Numbered from the stretch's first letter, positions 44,586 through 53,570 are shown. The stretch: 64,000 nucleotides of DNA from Actinophytocola sp963825445 (GCA_963825445.1 CAWGTM010000020.1:744001-808000), one strand, 5' to 3'. Made by a program: numbers and translations. Notes: generated by a model not told the origin, from the sequence alone.

Positions 44586-45673
44586 GGCGTTCCCGGCGGG
44601 GACTGCGACGGCTGCCGGACCTGGTCCGGCACGCCGTTGACCGCCGGTGTCTGCTGGACCGGCTGCTCGCTGTCTCCGGCCGGCTCGGGTTCTGGCTCGG
44701 GTTCGTGGGGCTGACCCGCGCGGTCCATCTCCAGCCTGCGCCAGCGGCGGCGTTGCCGACGCGTCATCCTGGCCGGGTACATCTCCTGGATGGCCGCGTT
44801 GAAGTAGGCGCCCATCACGATGGCCAGGCCGATGAAGAACGCGAACAGCAGGAACGCGATGGGCGTGGCCAGCGCGCCGTAGGTGTAGCCGGTGGTGGTT
44901 ATCCACGAGATGTAGAGCCGCAGCCCGATGCTCGACAGCATGAAGAACGCCATGGCCAGCACCGCGCCGGGCAAACCGCGGTGCCACGGCAGCTTCCGGG
45001 GCAGCGCCAGCTTGTACAGCGTGGTCAGCGCGACCACGATCACCACGCCCAGTGCGGGGTAGTACGCGAGGTCGACCCAGTAGGTGATCTCGTTTCGCCA
45101 CGCCATGGGGAAGATCTTGGGCAGCAGGTCCGGGCCGAGGGTCAGCACCGGCAGCCCGATCACCAGCAGCACGAGCGACACCATGTACAGCAGCAGCGCG
45201 AAGATCCGTTGCCACACCTCGTTGCGCACGCCGTACTGGTCGTGGGCCACGGTGATCGCGTCGACGAACGACGACATGGCCGACGAGCCGGCCCACAGCG
45301 AGATCAGGAAGCCGACCGTCAGGATCTCCCCGCGCCCGTGCTGCAGGATGTCCTCGACCGTCGGCTGGATGATGTCGTCGACGACGCTGGCGCTGAAGGC
45401 CGTCTGTGACCACTCGATGATCGAGTTGTGGACGGAGTCGATCACGTCCTTGCCGAACCACTCGGCCACGTAACCGAGGCTGCCGAGCAGGCCGAGCAGC
45501 AGCGGCGGCAGCGACAGCACCTGCCAGAACGCGGCCTCGGCCGCCTCGGAGAACAGGTTGCCGCCCCACGCCTTCGACCACGTCCGCCGCAGCAGCCGCA
45601 GCGGCCCGCGGCGCAGCAGGACCTCGGTCGTCTGCGCCGCGTTGCGGGTGGGGTGCTGCGGTTGTGGACTCAT
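44582..45673 (-). CDS. YihY/BrkB family membrane protein
   Basis: 363 residues with six membrane helices and the YihY signature pattern (SEAAEAAFWQVLSLPPLLLGLL, ISLWAGSSAMSSFVDAI, YGALATPIAFLLFAFFIGLA). A ~55-residue Pro/Glu/Gln-rich cytosolic tail includes a PEPEPEP run. Often mislabelled ribonuclease BN; real function unknown. Confidence 0.88.
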   Translation of the reverse strand: MSPQPQHPTRNAAQTTEVLLRRGPLRLLRRTWSKAWGGNLFSEAAEAAFWQVLSLPPLLLGLLGSLGYVAEWFGKDVIDSVHNSIIEWSQTAFSASVVDDIIQPTVEDILQHGRGEILTVGFLISLWAGSSAMSSFVDAITVAHDQYGVRNEVWQRIFALLLYMVSLVLLVIGLPVLTLGPDLLPKIFPMAWRNEITYWVDLAYYPALGVVIVVALTTLYKLALPRKLPWHRGLPGAVLAMAFFMLSSIGLRLYISWITTTGYTYGALATPIAFLLFAFFIGLAIVMGAYFNAAIQEMYPARMTRRQRRRWRRLEMDRAGQPHEPEPEPEPAGDSEQPVQQTPAVNGVPDQVRQPSQSPPGTP

Positions 45674-45858
45674 GACGCATCAAGCATGGTCCATGGACCG
45701 GTGATTGGCGCGACGCACCGGGTGATCGTGACGGACGTGTCGCGTGGCACCGGGCCGCCGCGTCGGGGCACGGGTAGAGTCGGAGCCGCCCTCAACGGTG
45801 TGGATCTCAGGGCCCCGCTTGAGGGCTTCGTTGTGCCAGGAGTGCGTCAGGGGATGGA

Positions 45859-47592
45859 GTGGGCCAGACGGTGACCGCTGTGCAGGGGATCGAGGAACGG
45901 CAGTCGCCGGGGGGCTCGCGACCGCTTCGCGCGTGGCAGCGCCGCGCCATCACCAGCTATCTGGCCAGGCGCCCCCAGGACTTCCTGGCGGTGGCCACGC
46001 CCGGTGCCGGAAAGACCGTGTTCGGTCTGCGGGTGGCGGCCGAGCTGATCGCCGACCGCGTGGTCGAGCAGATCACGATCGTCACCCCGACCGAACACCT
46101 GAAGCACCAGTGGGCGGGGGCCGCGGCGGCCGCCGGCATCGCCATCGACCCCAACTTCCGCAACGGGGCGGGCGCCACGTCGTCGGACTACCGCGGTGTC
46201 GCGGTCACCTACGCCCAGGTGGCGGCCCATCCCATGCTGCACCGGGTCCGCACGGAGAACCGCAAGACACTGGTCATCCTCGACGAGATCCACCACGGCG
46301 GCGACGCCAAGTCCTGGGGCGACGCGATCCGCGAGGCGTTCACCCCGGCCGTGCGCCGGCTCTCGCTGACCGGAACGCCGTTCCGAAGCGACGACTCGCA
46401 GATCCCGTTCATCACCTACGAGCCCGACGCCGCCGGGTTCCTGCGCAGCAAACCCGACCACTCCTACGGCTACGCCGACGCGCTGGCCGACGGCGTGGTC
46501 CGGCCGGTGATCTTCCTGGCCTACTCGGGCGAGGCCAGCTGGCGGACCAGCGCGGGCGAGGAGTTCACCGCCCGCCTCGGCGAGCCCATGACCAACGAGC
46601 AGACCAGCCGCGCCTGGCGCACGGCGCTCGATGCCCAGGGCGAGTGGATCCCGGCCGTGCTCCACGCGGCCAACCTGCGGCTCGGGCAGCTGCGCGAGAG
46701 CGTGCCGGACGCGGGTGGGCTGGTGATCGCGTCGGACCACGAGTCGGCCAAGGCCTACGCCGAGATCCTCGCGCGCACCACCGGCCACGACCCGGTGGTG
46801 GTGCTGTCCGACGACCCGAAGGCGTCCGGGCGCATCGCGGAGTTCGCGGAGTCCGACGACCGGTGGCTGGTGGCCGTGCGGATGGTCAGCGAGGGCGTCG
46901 ACGTGCCGCGCCTGGCCGTCGGCGTGTACGCGACCAGCGCGTCCACCCCGCTGTTCTTCGCCCAGGCGATCGGCCGGTTCGTCCGCGCGCGGCGGCCGGG
47001 GGAGACGGCGAGCGTGTTCCTGCCGAGCGTGCCCGTGCTGCTGGAGCTGGCGAGTCAGCTCGAGGCGCAGCGCGACCACGTGCTCGGCAAGCCGCACCGC
47101 GAGAAGGACGGCTGGGACGACGAGCTGCTGGCCGACGCCAACCGGCAGAAGGACGAGCCGGGCGAGGAGGAGAAGGCCTACACCTCACTGGGCGCGTCGG
47201 CCGAGCTGGATCAGGTGATCTACGACGGGTCGTCGTTCGGTACGGCCGCGTTCGCCGGGTCGGCCGAGGAGCAGGAGTACCTGGGGCTGCCGGGATTGTT
47301 GGAGCCCGAGCAGGTGCGGGAGCTGTTGAAGCAGCGGCAGACCAAGCAGCTGGACGCGCGGACGAAGGCCTCGTCGGAGGGTCAGGCGGCGGTGCGTGAG
47401 CCATCGGTGTCGGAGAGGTTGGCGGGGCTGCGCAAGGAGCTGAACACGCTGGTGGCCATGTATCACCATCGGACGGGTAAGCCGCACGGCATGATCCACA
47501 GTGAGTTGCGTCGGACGTGCGCCGGGCCGCCGACCGCGATGGCTTCCGCGGAGCAGCTGGAGCAGCGAATCGCCACGCTGCGCACCTGGTAA
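45859..47592 (+). CDS. DEAD/DEAH-box superfamily 2 helicase
   Basis: 577-residue ATP-dependent helicase: motif I ATPGAGKT (~46-53), motif II DEIH, motif III LTGTPF, motif V VRMVSEGVDVPRL and motif VI QAIGRFVRARRPG. The C-terminal ~170 residues are charged and include a coiled-coil-like stretch. A conserved actinobacterial gene near DUF3039; substrate unknown. GTG 45859 or 45871 may be the start. Confidence 0.88.
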   Translation: MGQTVTAVQGIEERQSPGGSRPLRAWQRRAITSYLARRPQDFLAVATPGAGKTVFGLRVAAELIADRVVEQITIVTPTEHLKHQWAGAAAAAGIAIDPNFRNGAGATSSDYRGVAVTYAQVAAHPMLHRVRTENRKTLVILDEIHHGGDAKSWGDAIREAFTPAVRRLSLTGTPFRSDDSQIPFITYEPDAAGFLRSKPDHSYGYADALADGVVRPVIFLAYSGEASWRTSAGEEFTARLGEPMTNEQTSRAWRTALDAQGEWIPAVLHAANLRLGQLRESVPDAGGLVIASDHESAKAYAEILARTTGHDPVVVLSDDPKASGRIAEFAESDDRWLVAVRMVSEGVDVPRLAVGVYATSASTPLFFAQAIGRFVRARRPGETASVFLPSVPVLLELASQLEAQRDHVLGKPHREKDGWDDELLADANRQKDEPGEEEKAYTSLGASAELDQVIYDGSSFGTAAFAGSAEEQEYLGLPGLLEPEQVRELLKQRQTKQLDARTKASSEGQAAVREPSVSERLAGLRKELNTLVAMYHHRTGKPHGMIHSELRRTCAGPPTAMASAEQLEQRIATLRTW

Positions 47593-47596
47593 CCCG

Positions 47597-47666
47597 GCGA
47601 GTCGTGCGGTCTCGGCAGCGAGTCGTACGGTTTCACGGCGAGTCGGCCACCCAGGTACGCCGAGTC
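47597..47666 (+). repeat. Phased CGAGTC array after the helicase (array C, left)
   Basis: CGAGTC starts at 47598, 47619, 47639 and 47661 (spacing 21, 20, 22), beginning 6 bp after the helicase stop. The flanks GCGAGTCGTGCGG and GCGAGTCGTACGG are alike. Confidence 0.75.
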
Positions 47667-47681
47667 AGCCACTCGACGGCC

Positions 47682-47762
47682 CATGATGACCATTCCGGTG
47701 CGGATGATGACCGTTGCGGGTGCGCGAGGTGACCAGTTCGGGTGCGGATGATGACCAGTCCC
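47682..47762 (+). repeat. Phased ATGATGACC array
   Basis: CATGATGACCATTCC at 47682 is followed by related TGACC units at spacing 21, 22 and 22. It is the same family as 5047-5105. Confidence 0.7.
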
Positions 47763-47915
47763 GGGTCTGGGGTCTTTCACAACTTGTCATGGGTGTGGGT
47801 GGTGGGCCGGTTTTGTCGGTGTTCGTGACTACGCTGGATATCGGGGGGCCGACGGCCGCGGTTGATCTTGGTTGTGGCGGGTCTCTGGGCGCGGGGTCAC
47901 CGTTCGTGCAGGTCA

Positions 47916-48099
47916 GGGGCGGGGGTGGCGGCGGATTTTACGGGCGGCCCCTCACGCGTCAAGGGCGCTCCTTCGTCGCGTCGGCTTCGCCGATTTCGCT
48001 TCGCTCAACCCTTGACCCGCGAGCCTCCGCCGCCCTGGGACGAGCACTAAAGGGCGGGCTGGCGCCCGCCCTCCCATTGCCCGCCGCCACCCCCGCCCC
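47916..48099. repeat. 184-bp nested palindromic element
   Basis: The perfect 19-bp ends GGGGCGGGGGTGGCGGCGG (47916-47934) and its reverse complement (48081-48099) enclose a second stem (GGGCGGC 47942-47948 with 48029-48035; GTCAAGGG 47958-47965 with 48009-48016). Also inside are a TCGGC-TTC-GCCGA hairpin and a 9-bp hairpin at 48051-48072. No open frame inside. It resembles a fold-back or MITE-like element without obvious target duplication. Confidence 0.8.
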
Positions 48100-48159
48100 A
48101 CACTCGTCTGGTTCTGGGGCCACCTTGCGGTTTCGGTTGCACTCGTGCGTGAGTGGTCG

Positions 48160-48249
48160 ACTCGGCGTACCCGAGTGGACAACTCGGCGTGCGTGAGTGG
48201 ACGACTCGCGGTCTGTTGGTACGACTCAGCGTCGAAACGGTACGACTCG
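48160..48249 (-). repeat. Phased ACTCG array (array C, right, inverted)
   Basis: ACTCG (complement of the CGAGT units on the left) starts at 48160, 48182, 48204, 48224 (ACTCA) and 48245, spacing 22, 22, 20, 21. It faces the left array across the 184-bp palindrome. Confidence 0.75.
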
Positions 48250-48462
48250 CGGGTGGCGGTGCGTGCGCGGGTGGTGATCGTGCGTGATCTTGGTGGCTGT
48301 CGGGGGCTTTTCGGGTGTTAGCTCTCCCGGGTGGTCTCCGTGGTTCCGCGCGGCGTGACTTTGGGCCTCCTGGATACGCTTCTCCGCAGGTAGACACCAC
48401 TGCGCGGGCGGCGTGGAGATGACCACCAGATGATCGCTTCGTTGCCAAACTGTGTCGTAGCC

Positions 48463-48476
48463 GAGTTGCAAAACTC
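48463..48476. promoter_or_regulatory. GAGTT-N4-AACTC palindrome upstream of the sugar operon
   Basis: GAGTTGCAAAACTC is a perfect 5-bp inverted repeat about 86 bp before the binding-protein start; it could be a promoter-proximal site. Confidence 0.3.
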
Positions 48477-48512
48477 CCGTTCGTGGCTTCCATCACCGCC
48501 CTCGCGGGGCAT

Positions 48513-48531
48513 ATGTTGTGCACCGCAACAT
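48513..48531. promoter_or_regulatory. Operator candidate for the sugar ABC operon
   Basis: ATGTTG-TGCACCG-CAACAT is a perfect 6-bp inverted repeat with a 7-bp centre, 30 bp upstream of the first gene. The likely ligand is the ROK repressor encoded at the operon end. Confidence 0.55.
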
Positions 48532-48561
48532 TTCGGCGGGTAGATGTGAAAGGGACGTTGG

Positions 48562-49686
48562 ATGAGCAGGATCAGGCTTTCTCTCCTCGCCTCGGGCGTG
48601 GGTCTTGCCCTCGCCCTCACGGGCTGTGGAGCCAATCAGGACAACGGCGACGGGGGTAACGAGGACGGCGGCTCGTCCGGCGGCGAAGGCGGCATCAAGG
48701 TCGGGGTGATCCTGCCCGAGACCGCGTCGTCGGCTCGCTGGGAGGGCTTCGACAAGCCGATGCTGGAGGAGGCGCTCAAGGCCGAGGGCCTCGACCCCGA
48801 CATCCAGAACGCCCAGGGCGACGTGAACAAGTTCACCACCCTGGCCGACGGCATGATCAACTCGGGCGTCAAGGTCCTGATCATCGCCTCGATCAACAGC
48901 GAGGTCGGCGGCACTGTCGCGCAGAAGGCGCAGGAGCAGGGCATCCCGACCATCGACTACGACCGCCTGAACCTCGGTGGCAGCTCCAAGTACTACGTGT
49001 CCTTCGACAACGTGAAGGTCGGCGAGCTGCAGGGCCAGGGTCTGGCCGACGCGCTCAAGGCCAAGCCGGGTGCCGAGGTCATCGAGGTCGAGGGCGCGCC
49101 CACCGACAACAACGCGACCCTGTTCCATGAGGGCCAGCGCAACATCCTCCAGCCCCTGTACGACGCCAACACGCTCAAGCTCGTGCAGAGCCGGCCGATC
49201 GACAACTGGGACAACCAGGCGGGCGGCACGGCGTTCGAGCAGATGCTCACCGCCAACGGCGGCAAGGTGGACGGCGTCGTCGCCGCCAACGACGGCCTCG
49301 CCGGCGCGATCATCACCGTGCTGAAGAAGAACGGCATGAACGGCACCGTCCCGGTCACCGGGCAGGACGCCACGGCCGACGGCCTCAAGGCCATCCTCGC
49401 GGGCGACCAGTACATGACGGTCTTCAAGCCGATCAAGCAGGAGGCCGAGGCCACCGCCAAGCTCGCCGCGCTGCTCGCCGCCGGCAAGGACTCCGAGGCC
49501 GACGCGCTCGCCACCGACAAGAGCGAGGACCCGACGGGTGGCCGTGAGGTCGCCTCCGTCCTGCTCGAGCCGGAGCTGATCACCCGCGCCGAGGTCAAGA
49601 AGGTCATCGACGAGGGCTACGTCAAGGCGGAGGAGATCTGCATGGGCGAGCTGGCGGCCGCGTGCACCGAACTCGGCATCTCCTGA
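48562..49686 (+). CDS. Sugar ABC transporter substrate-binding lipoprotein
   Basis: 374 residues. The signal peptide ends in lipobox ALTGCG; after a Gly/Asp-rich linker comes a type I periplasmic-binding fold (IKVGVILPETASSARWEGFD ... VVAANDGLAGAIITVL ... GQDATADGLKAIL), as in XylF/RbsB-type proteins. It captures a sugar, probably a pentose such as xylose, outside the membrane. First gene of a four-gene operon. ATG 48562 has an AAGGGACG site. Confidence 0.92.
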   Translation: MSRIRLSLLASGVGLALALTGCGANQDNGDGGNEDGGSSGGEGGIKVGVILPETASSARWEGFDKPMLEEALKAEGLDPDIQNAQGDVNKFTTLADGMINSGVKVLIIASINSEVGGTVAQKAQEQGIPTIDYDRLNLGGSSKYYVSFDNVKVGELQGQGLADALKAKPGAEVIEVEGAPTDNNATLFHEGQRNILQPLYDANTLKLVQSRPIDNWDNQAGGTAFEQMLTANGGKVDGVVAANDGLAGAIITVLKKNGMNGTVPVTGQDATADGLKAILAGDQYMTVFKPIKQEAEATAKLAALLAAGKDSEADALATDKSEDPTGGREVASVLLEPELITRAEVKKVIDEGYVKAEEICMGELAAACTELGIS

Positions 49687-49710
49687 TCCGTTCGACAGTT
49701 TTGTTCGCGC

Positions 49711-49740
49711 AGGGCCGCGCCCATCCCAGGGCGCGGCCCT
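49711..49740 (+). terminator. Intra-operon hairpin after the binding protein
   Basis: AGGGCCGCGCCC (49711-49722) pairs perfectly with GGGCGCGGCCCT (49729-49740) across a 6-nt loop, 15 bp before the ATPase gene. It probably stabilises or partly terminates the binding-protein mRNA, giving the usual excess of that protein. Confidence 0.7.
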
Positions 49741-49755
49741 CCGCCAGGAGGAACC

Positions 49756-50529
49756 ATGAGTGAGCCCCTTCTCGAGCTGATCGGGATCAACAAGAGCTTC
49801 GGCCCGGTGCACGTGTTGCACGACGTCGACTTCACCGTCCGGGCCGGCGAGGTCACCGCGCTGGTCGGTGACAACGGCGCGGGCAAGTCGACGCTCATCA
49901 AGTGCGTCGCCGGCATCCACCCGATGGACTCCGGCCAGGTCCGCTTCCGCGGCAAGCCGGTCACCATCCACAATCCGCGCGAGGCGGCCGACCTCGGCAT
50001 CGAGGTCGTGTACCAGGACCTCGCGCTGGCCGACAACCTCGACGTCGTGCAGAACATGTTCCTCGGCCGCGAGCGGGGCCTGCCCGTCTGGTTGGACGAG
50101 GCGAGCATGGAGAAGGCGGCGCGCGAAACCCTCGCGTCGCTGGCCGTCCGCACGGTCAAGTCGGTGCGCACCCCGGTGGCGTCGCTGTCCGGCGGGCAGC
50201 GCCAGACGGTCGCCATCGCCAAGGCCGTCCTCTGGGACAGCAAGGTCGTGCTGCTCGACGAGCCGACCGCAGCACTCGGTGTCGCGCAGACCCGCCAGGT
50301 GCTCGACCTGGTCCGCCGGCTCGCCGAGCAGGGGCTCGGCGTGGTGCTGATCAGCCACAACATGGCGGACGTGTTCGAGGTAGCCGACCGCATCTCCACG
50401 CTCTACCTCGGTCGGCTGATCGCCGACCTGCCGGCCAAGGAGACGACCCACAGCCAGGTCGTCGAGCTGATCACCGCCGGTCGTTCCGGCGACCTCGGCC
50501 TTGACCGGCCCGAGGCCGTCACCCTCTGA
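49756..50529 (+). CDS. Sugar ABC transporter ATP-binding protein
   Basis: 257 residues with a single ATPase domain: Walker A GDNGAGKST, signature LSGGQRQTVAIA, Walker B VVLLDEPTAALG, H-loop ISHN. CUT2 sugar ATPases usually have two fused domains; this is the single-domain FrcA-like kind that dimerises. ATG 49756 follows AGGAGG. Confidence 0.93.
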   Translation: MSEPLLELIGINKSFGPVHVLHDVDFTVRAGEVTALVGDNGAGKSTLIKCVAGIHPMDSGQVRFRGKPVTIHNPREAADLGIEVVYQDLALADNLDVVQNMFLGRERGLPVWLDEASMEKAARETLASLAVRTVKSVRTPVASLSGGQRQTVAIAKAVLWDSKVVLLDEPTAALGVAQTRQVLDLVRRLAEQGLGVVLISHNMADVFEVADRISTLYLGRLIADLPAKETTHSQVVELITAGRSGDLGLDRPEAVTL

Positions 50530-50553
50530 GCCGATACACGAGGACCTGTTTCC

Positions 50554-51987
50554 ATGACCGAATCTCCGGCCAAGGCCGAGTCCGCGCCCAACAGTGGCGC
50601 GATCACCGACTTCGGCATCGACACCACCTCCCAGTCCACGGGCGAAGCAGTGCGGGACTACTTCGCCAGGCTGCGGGGCGGCGAGCTCGGCTCGCTGCCC
50701 GCGCTGCTGGGACTCGCGGTCCTGGTGCTGGTGTTCACCGTGCTGTCGGACAACTTCCTGACACTGCCGAACACGGCCAACCTGTTCGCCCAGGGCGCCG
50801 GCAAGATCATCATCGCGATGGGTCTGGTCTACGTCCTGCTGCTCGGCGAGATCGACCTGTCGGCGGGTACCGCCTCCGGTGTGTGCGCGGCCGTGATGGC
50901 CATGCACTACCAACAGGACGGCAACCTGCTCGGCCAGATGGGCTCCACGGTCTTCAACGTGTTCGTCGGCGGCATGGTGGTCGCCATGCTGCTGGCGCTG
51001 TACATGCGCATCTGGGCGGGCGCGGTGTTCGCCGGCGGTGCCGTGCTGATCGTGATGCTCGGCGTCGGCGCCAACCCGTGGATCGAGATCCTGCTGGCCA
51101 TCTGCGTCGGCGCGGCCATCGGCTGCATCTCCGGCTTCATGGTCTCCAAGATCGGTATGCCGTCGTTCGTGGTGACGCTCGCGCTGTTCATCACCTGGCA
51201 GGGCGTGATCCTGCAGTTCATCGGGCAGGGCGGTGTGATCGGCATCCGCAGCTCGCCCGTGTTGTTCAACGTGGCGAACGGCAACCTGACCGTGTTCTGG
51301 AGCTGGATGCTGTGCCTCATCGCGGCCGGCGGGTTCGCCGCACTCGTGCTCGGGGCGCACTTCTCCCGGCTTCGGCGCGGGCTGGTGACCCTGCCGACCC
51401 CGATCGTGGTGCTCAAGGTCGGCGCGGTCGCGCTCATCGCGATCTTCGCGACGTGGGCGCTGACCTCGAACCGGGCGGTCAACCCGGACCGCGCGAGCAT
51501 CATCGGGGTGCCCTGGGTGGTGCCGATCATGCTGGTGCTGCTGGTGTTCGGCACCTACGTGCTGAACCGCACCCGGTACGGCCGGCACATCTACGCGGTC
51601 GGCGGCAACGCCGAGGCCGCGCGCCGTGCCGGCATCGACGTGGCGAAGATCCGGGCCAGCGTCTTCGTCGTATCCTCTGCGGTGGCCGCGATCGGCGCTC
51701 TCGTCTACTCCTCCAAGGCGGGCTCGGTCGACCCGAACGCGGGCGGTTTGAACACACTGCTGTTCGCCGTCGGCGCGGCGGTCATCGGCGGAACGTCGCT
51801 GTTCGGCGGACGGGGCAAGGTCGCCCACGCGGTCATCGGTGGTCTGGTACTCGCGGTCGTGGAGAACGGCCTCGGGCTGCTCGACCAACCGGCAGCGGTG
51901 GTCAACATCGTCACCGGCCTGGTGCTGCTGCTCGCGGCATCGGTCGACGCACTGTCGCGGCGGAGGGCGGCCGTAGCATCGCGTTGA
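50554..51987 (+). CDS. Sugar ABC transporter permease
   Basis: 477-residue permease of the XylH/CUT2 type with about 11 membrane helices, conserved GEIDLSAGTASGV and the cytoplasmic GGNAEAARRAGI loop characteristic of the RbsC/XylH family. The N-terminal ~45 residues are cytosolic. With the two upstream genes it forms a high-affinity importer. Confidence 0.93.
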   Translation: MTESPAKAESAPNSGAITDFGIDTTSQSTGEAVRDYFARLRGGELGSLPALLGLAVLVLVFTVLSDNFLTLPNTANLFAQGAGKIIIAMGLVYVLLLGEIDLSAGTASGVCAAVMAMHYQQDGNLLGQMGSTVFNVFVGGMVVAMLLALYMRIWAGAVFAGGAVLIVMLGVGANPWIEILLAICVGAAIGCISGFMVSKIGMPSFVVTLALFITWQGVILQFIGQGGVIGIRSSPVLFNVANGNLTVFWSWMLCLIAAGGFAALVLGAHFSRLRRGLVTLPTPIVVLKVGAVALIAIFATWALTSNRAVNPDRASIIGVPWVVPIMLVLLVFGTYVLNRTRYGRHIYAVGGNAEAARRAGIDVAKIRASVFVVSSAVAAIGALVYSSKAGSVDPNAGGLNTLLFAVGAAVIGGTSLFGGRGKVAHAVIGGLVLAVVENGLGLLDQPAAVVNIVTGLVLLLAASVDALSRRRAAVASR

Positions 51988-52006
51988 CGGGACGGGGGCG
52001 AGGGGT

Positions 52007-53182
52007 TTGACCAGCACACCTACCACGGGCGCGCGCCCCGACGAGGTGCGCAGGCACAACCGTACGGTCCTGTTGCGCAGGCTCCACGTCGGCGGCCCGT
52101 GCACGCGCGCGTCGCTGGCCGTCGAGCTGGGGCTCAACCGCAGCACCATCAAGGCGTTGGTGGACGGGCTGGCCGAGTCGGGCGTGGTCGAGGAGAAGGT
52201 GCCTCGGCTGCGCAGCGGCGCCGGCCGCCCGTCCCTGCTGGTGCTTCCCCAGGCCCACGCGGCGGTCGTGCTGGCCGTGGACATCCGGGTCGAGCAGGTG
52301 GCGATCGCCCTGGTCGGGCTGGGTGGTGAGATCCTCGGGCGCAACAGCTGGAACCTGCGGGTCCGCACACGTGAGCCCGGCGAGGTGATCGGCCACGTCC
52401 TCGACTCGGCCACCATCCTGGCGGCCGACCTGGGCGTCCGGTCGGTGGCCGCCGGCGTGTCGGTGCCGGGCGTGGTGCGCCGCGCCGACGGGCACGTCCA
52501 CGAGGCACCCAACCTGCACTGGACGAACGTTCCCTTGGGAGAGCGGCTCGGGGCCGTGCTGGACGTGCCGGTGGTGGTCGGCAACGACGCCGAGCTGGGT
52601 GCGCTGGCCGAGCACCTGCGCGGCGCGGCCCGCGACACCCAGGACGCGGTGTACGTGTCGGTGGACATCGGCGTCGGCGGCGGCGTGATCGTCGACGGGT
52701 CGGCGTTGAGTGGCACCGCCGGGTATGTCGGCGAGTTGGGACACATGGTGATCCGGCCCGGCGGCCGTGCCTGTTACTGCGGCAGCGCCGGGTGCTGGGA
52801 GACCGAGATCGGTGAGCCGGCGTTGTGCCGGGCGCTGGGGCTGCGGGAAGGGGCGCCGCGGGGAGCGGTGGTGGCCGAGTTGCGGGGGTTGGCCGACGAT
52901 CCGGCCGCGGTGCGTGCGCGGTTGGGGGAGTTCGCCGAGTGGCTCACGCTGGGGCTGGTGAACGTCGTGAACATCCTGGGGCCCGAGTTGGTGGTGCTGG
53001 GGGACCTGTTCACCGCGCTGCCGGCGTCGTTGATCTCGGACGTGGCGCAGGAGGTGCGGACGCGGTCGCTCGTGAGTCGGGCGGTGGGGGGGACGCGGAT
53101 CGCCGTGTCCACGTTGGGGGCTGACGCCACGTTGTTGGGGGCCGCGGAGCTGGCCTTCGAACCGGTACTGGACGCCGTCTGA
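52007..53182 (+). CDS. ROK-family transcriptional repressor
   Basis: 391 residues. An N-terminal winged helix (RASLAVELGLNRSTIKALVDGL) is fused to a ROK sugar-binding domain with DIGVGGG and the zinc motif CYCGSAGCWE. The Asp-Gly kinase motif is degenerate, as in XylR/NagC-type repressors. TTG 52007 lies 19 bp after the permease. It likely represses this operon through the 48513 palindrome, with the transported sugar as inducer. Confidence 0.92.
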   Translation: MTSTPTTGARPDEVRRHNRTVLLRRLHVGGPCTRASLAVELGLNRSTIKALVDGLAESGVVEEKVPRLRSGAGRPSLLVLPQAHAAVVLAVDIRVEQVAIALVGLGGEILGRNSWNLRVRTREPGEVIGHVLDSATILAADLGVRSVAAGVSVPGVVRRADGHVHEAPNLHWTNVPLGERLGAVLDVPVVVGNDAELGALAEHLRGAARDTQDAVYVSVDIGVGGGVIVDGSALSGTAGYVGELGHMVIRPGGRACYCGSAGCWETEIGEPALCRALGLREGAPRGAVVAELRGLADDPAAVRARLGEFAEWLTLGLVNVVNILGPELVVLGDLFTALPASLISDVAQEVRTRSLVSRAVGGTRIAVSTLGADATLLGAAELAFEPVLDAV

Positions 53183-53199
53183 CCCACCCGGCTTCACTC

Positions 53200-53382
53200 C
53201 GCGAGTCCCACGTTCAGCCCACGCGAGTCCCCCTCTCGAGACACGCGAGTCCCCCTCTCGAGACACGCGAGTTGGCAGTTCGTGACCGCGGGGCCGGTTA
53301 CGAACCGCCAACTCGGACGTCGTGAGAGGGGGACTCGCGGTGCTTGAACGGGGGACTCGCGGGTGACGAACGGGGGACTCGC
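53200..53382. repeat. 22-bp-phased foldback array A after the ROK gene
   Basis: CGCGAGTCCC-type units start at 53200, 53222, 53244 and 53266 (exactly 22 bp). A hairpin follows (GAGTTGGC/GCCAACTC arms, 53269-53314). Inverted GGGGGACTCGC units then start at 53328, 53350 and 53372 (again 22 bp). The whole could fold as one large cruciform. Confidence 0.9.
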
Positions 53383-53390
53383 CGGGTTCT

Positions 53391-53570
53391 TCAGGTGAGG
53401 CGGGGGAGCGTCGTGTCGGCGGCCAGCCACAGCGCGTGCGGTTGAGGCAGGGCCGGATCCGTTCATCTCCTCGAGCGCGGCGGCCAGGCTCGCGAGAGGC
53501 GGTGCACGGCGCAGGTCAGGTCGCGGGCCGGCCCGGGCGGCGGCGTGGTCTCGTCCGGCATGGACACGGG
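53391..53570 (-). pseudogene. Possible decayed small gene
   Basis: On the minus strand MPDETTPPPGPARDLTCAVH and, after frame changes, LASLAAALEEM and DPALPQPHALWLAADTTLPR with TGA at 53391-53393 read like pieces of one ~65-residue protein in different frames. No family recognised and no intact start; evidence is composition and reading only. Confidence 0.25.

Noticed and set aside
47916..48099. Insertion sequence
   Set aside because: No transposase frame inside and no clear target-site duplication; called a palindromic element instead.
53200..53382. CRISPR array
   Set aside because: Units are 22 bp head to tail with no unique spacers, are inverted in the second half, and no cas genes are present.
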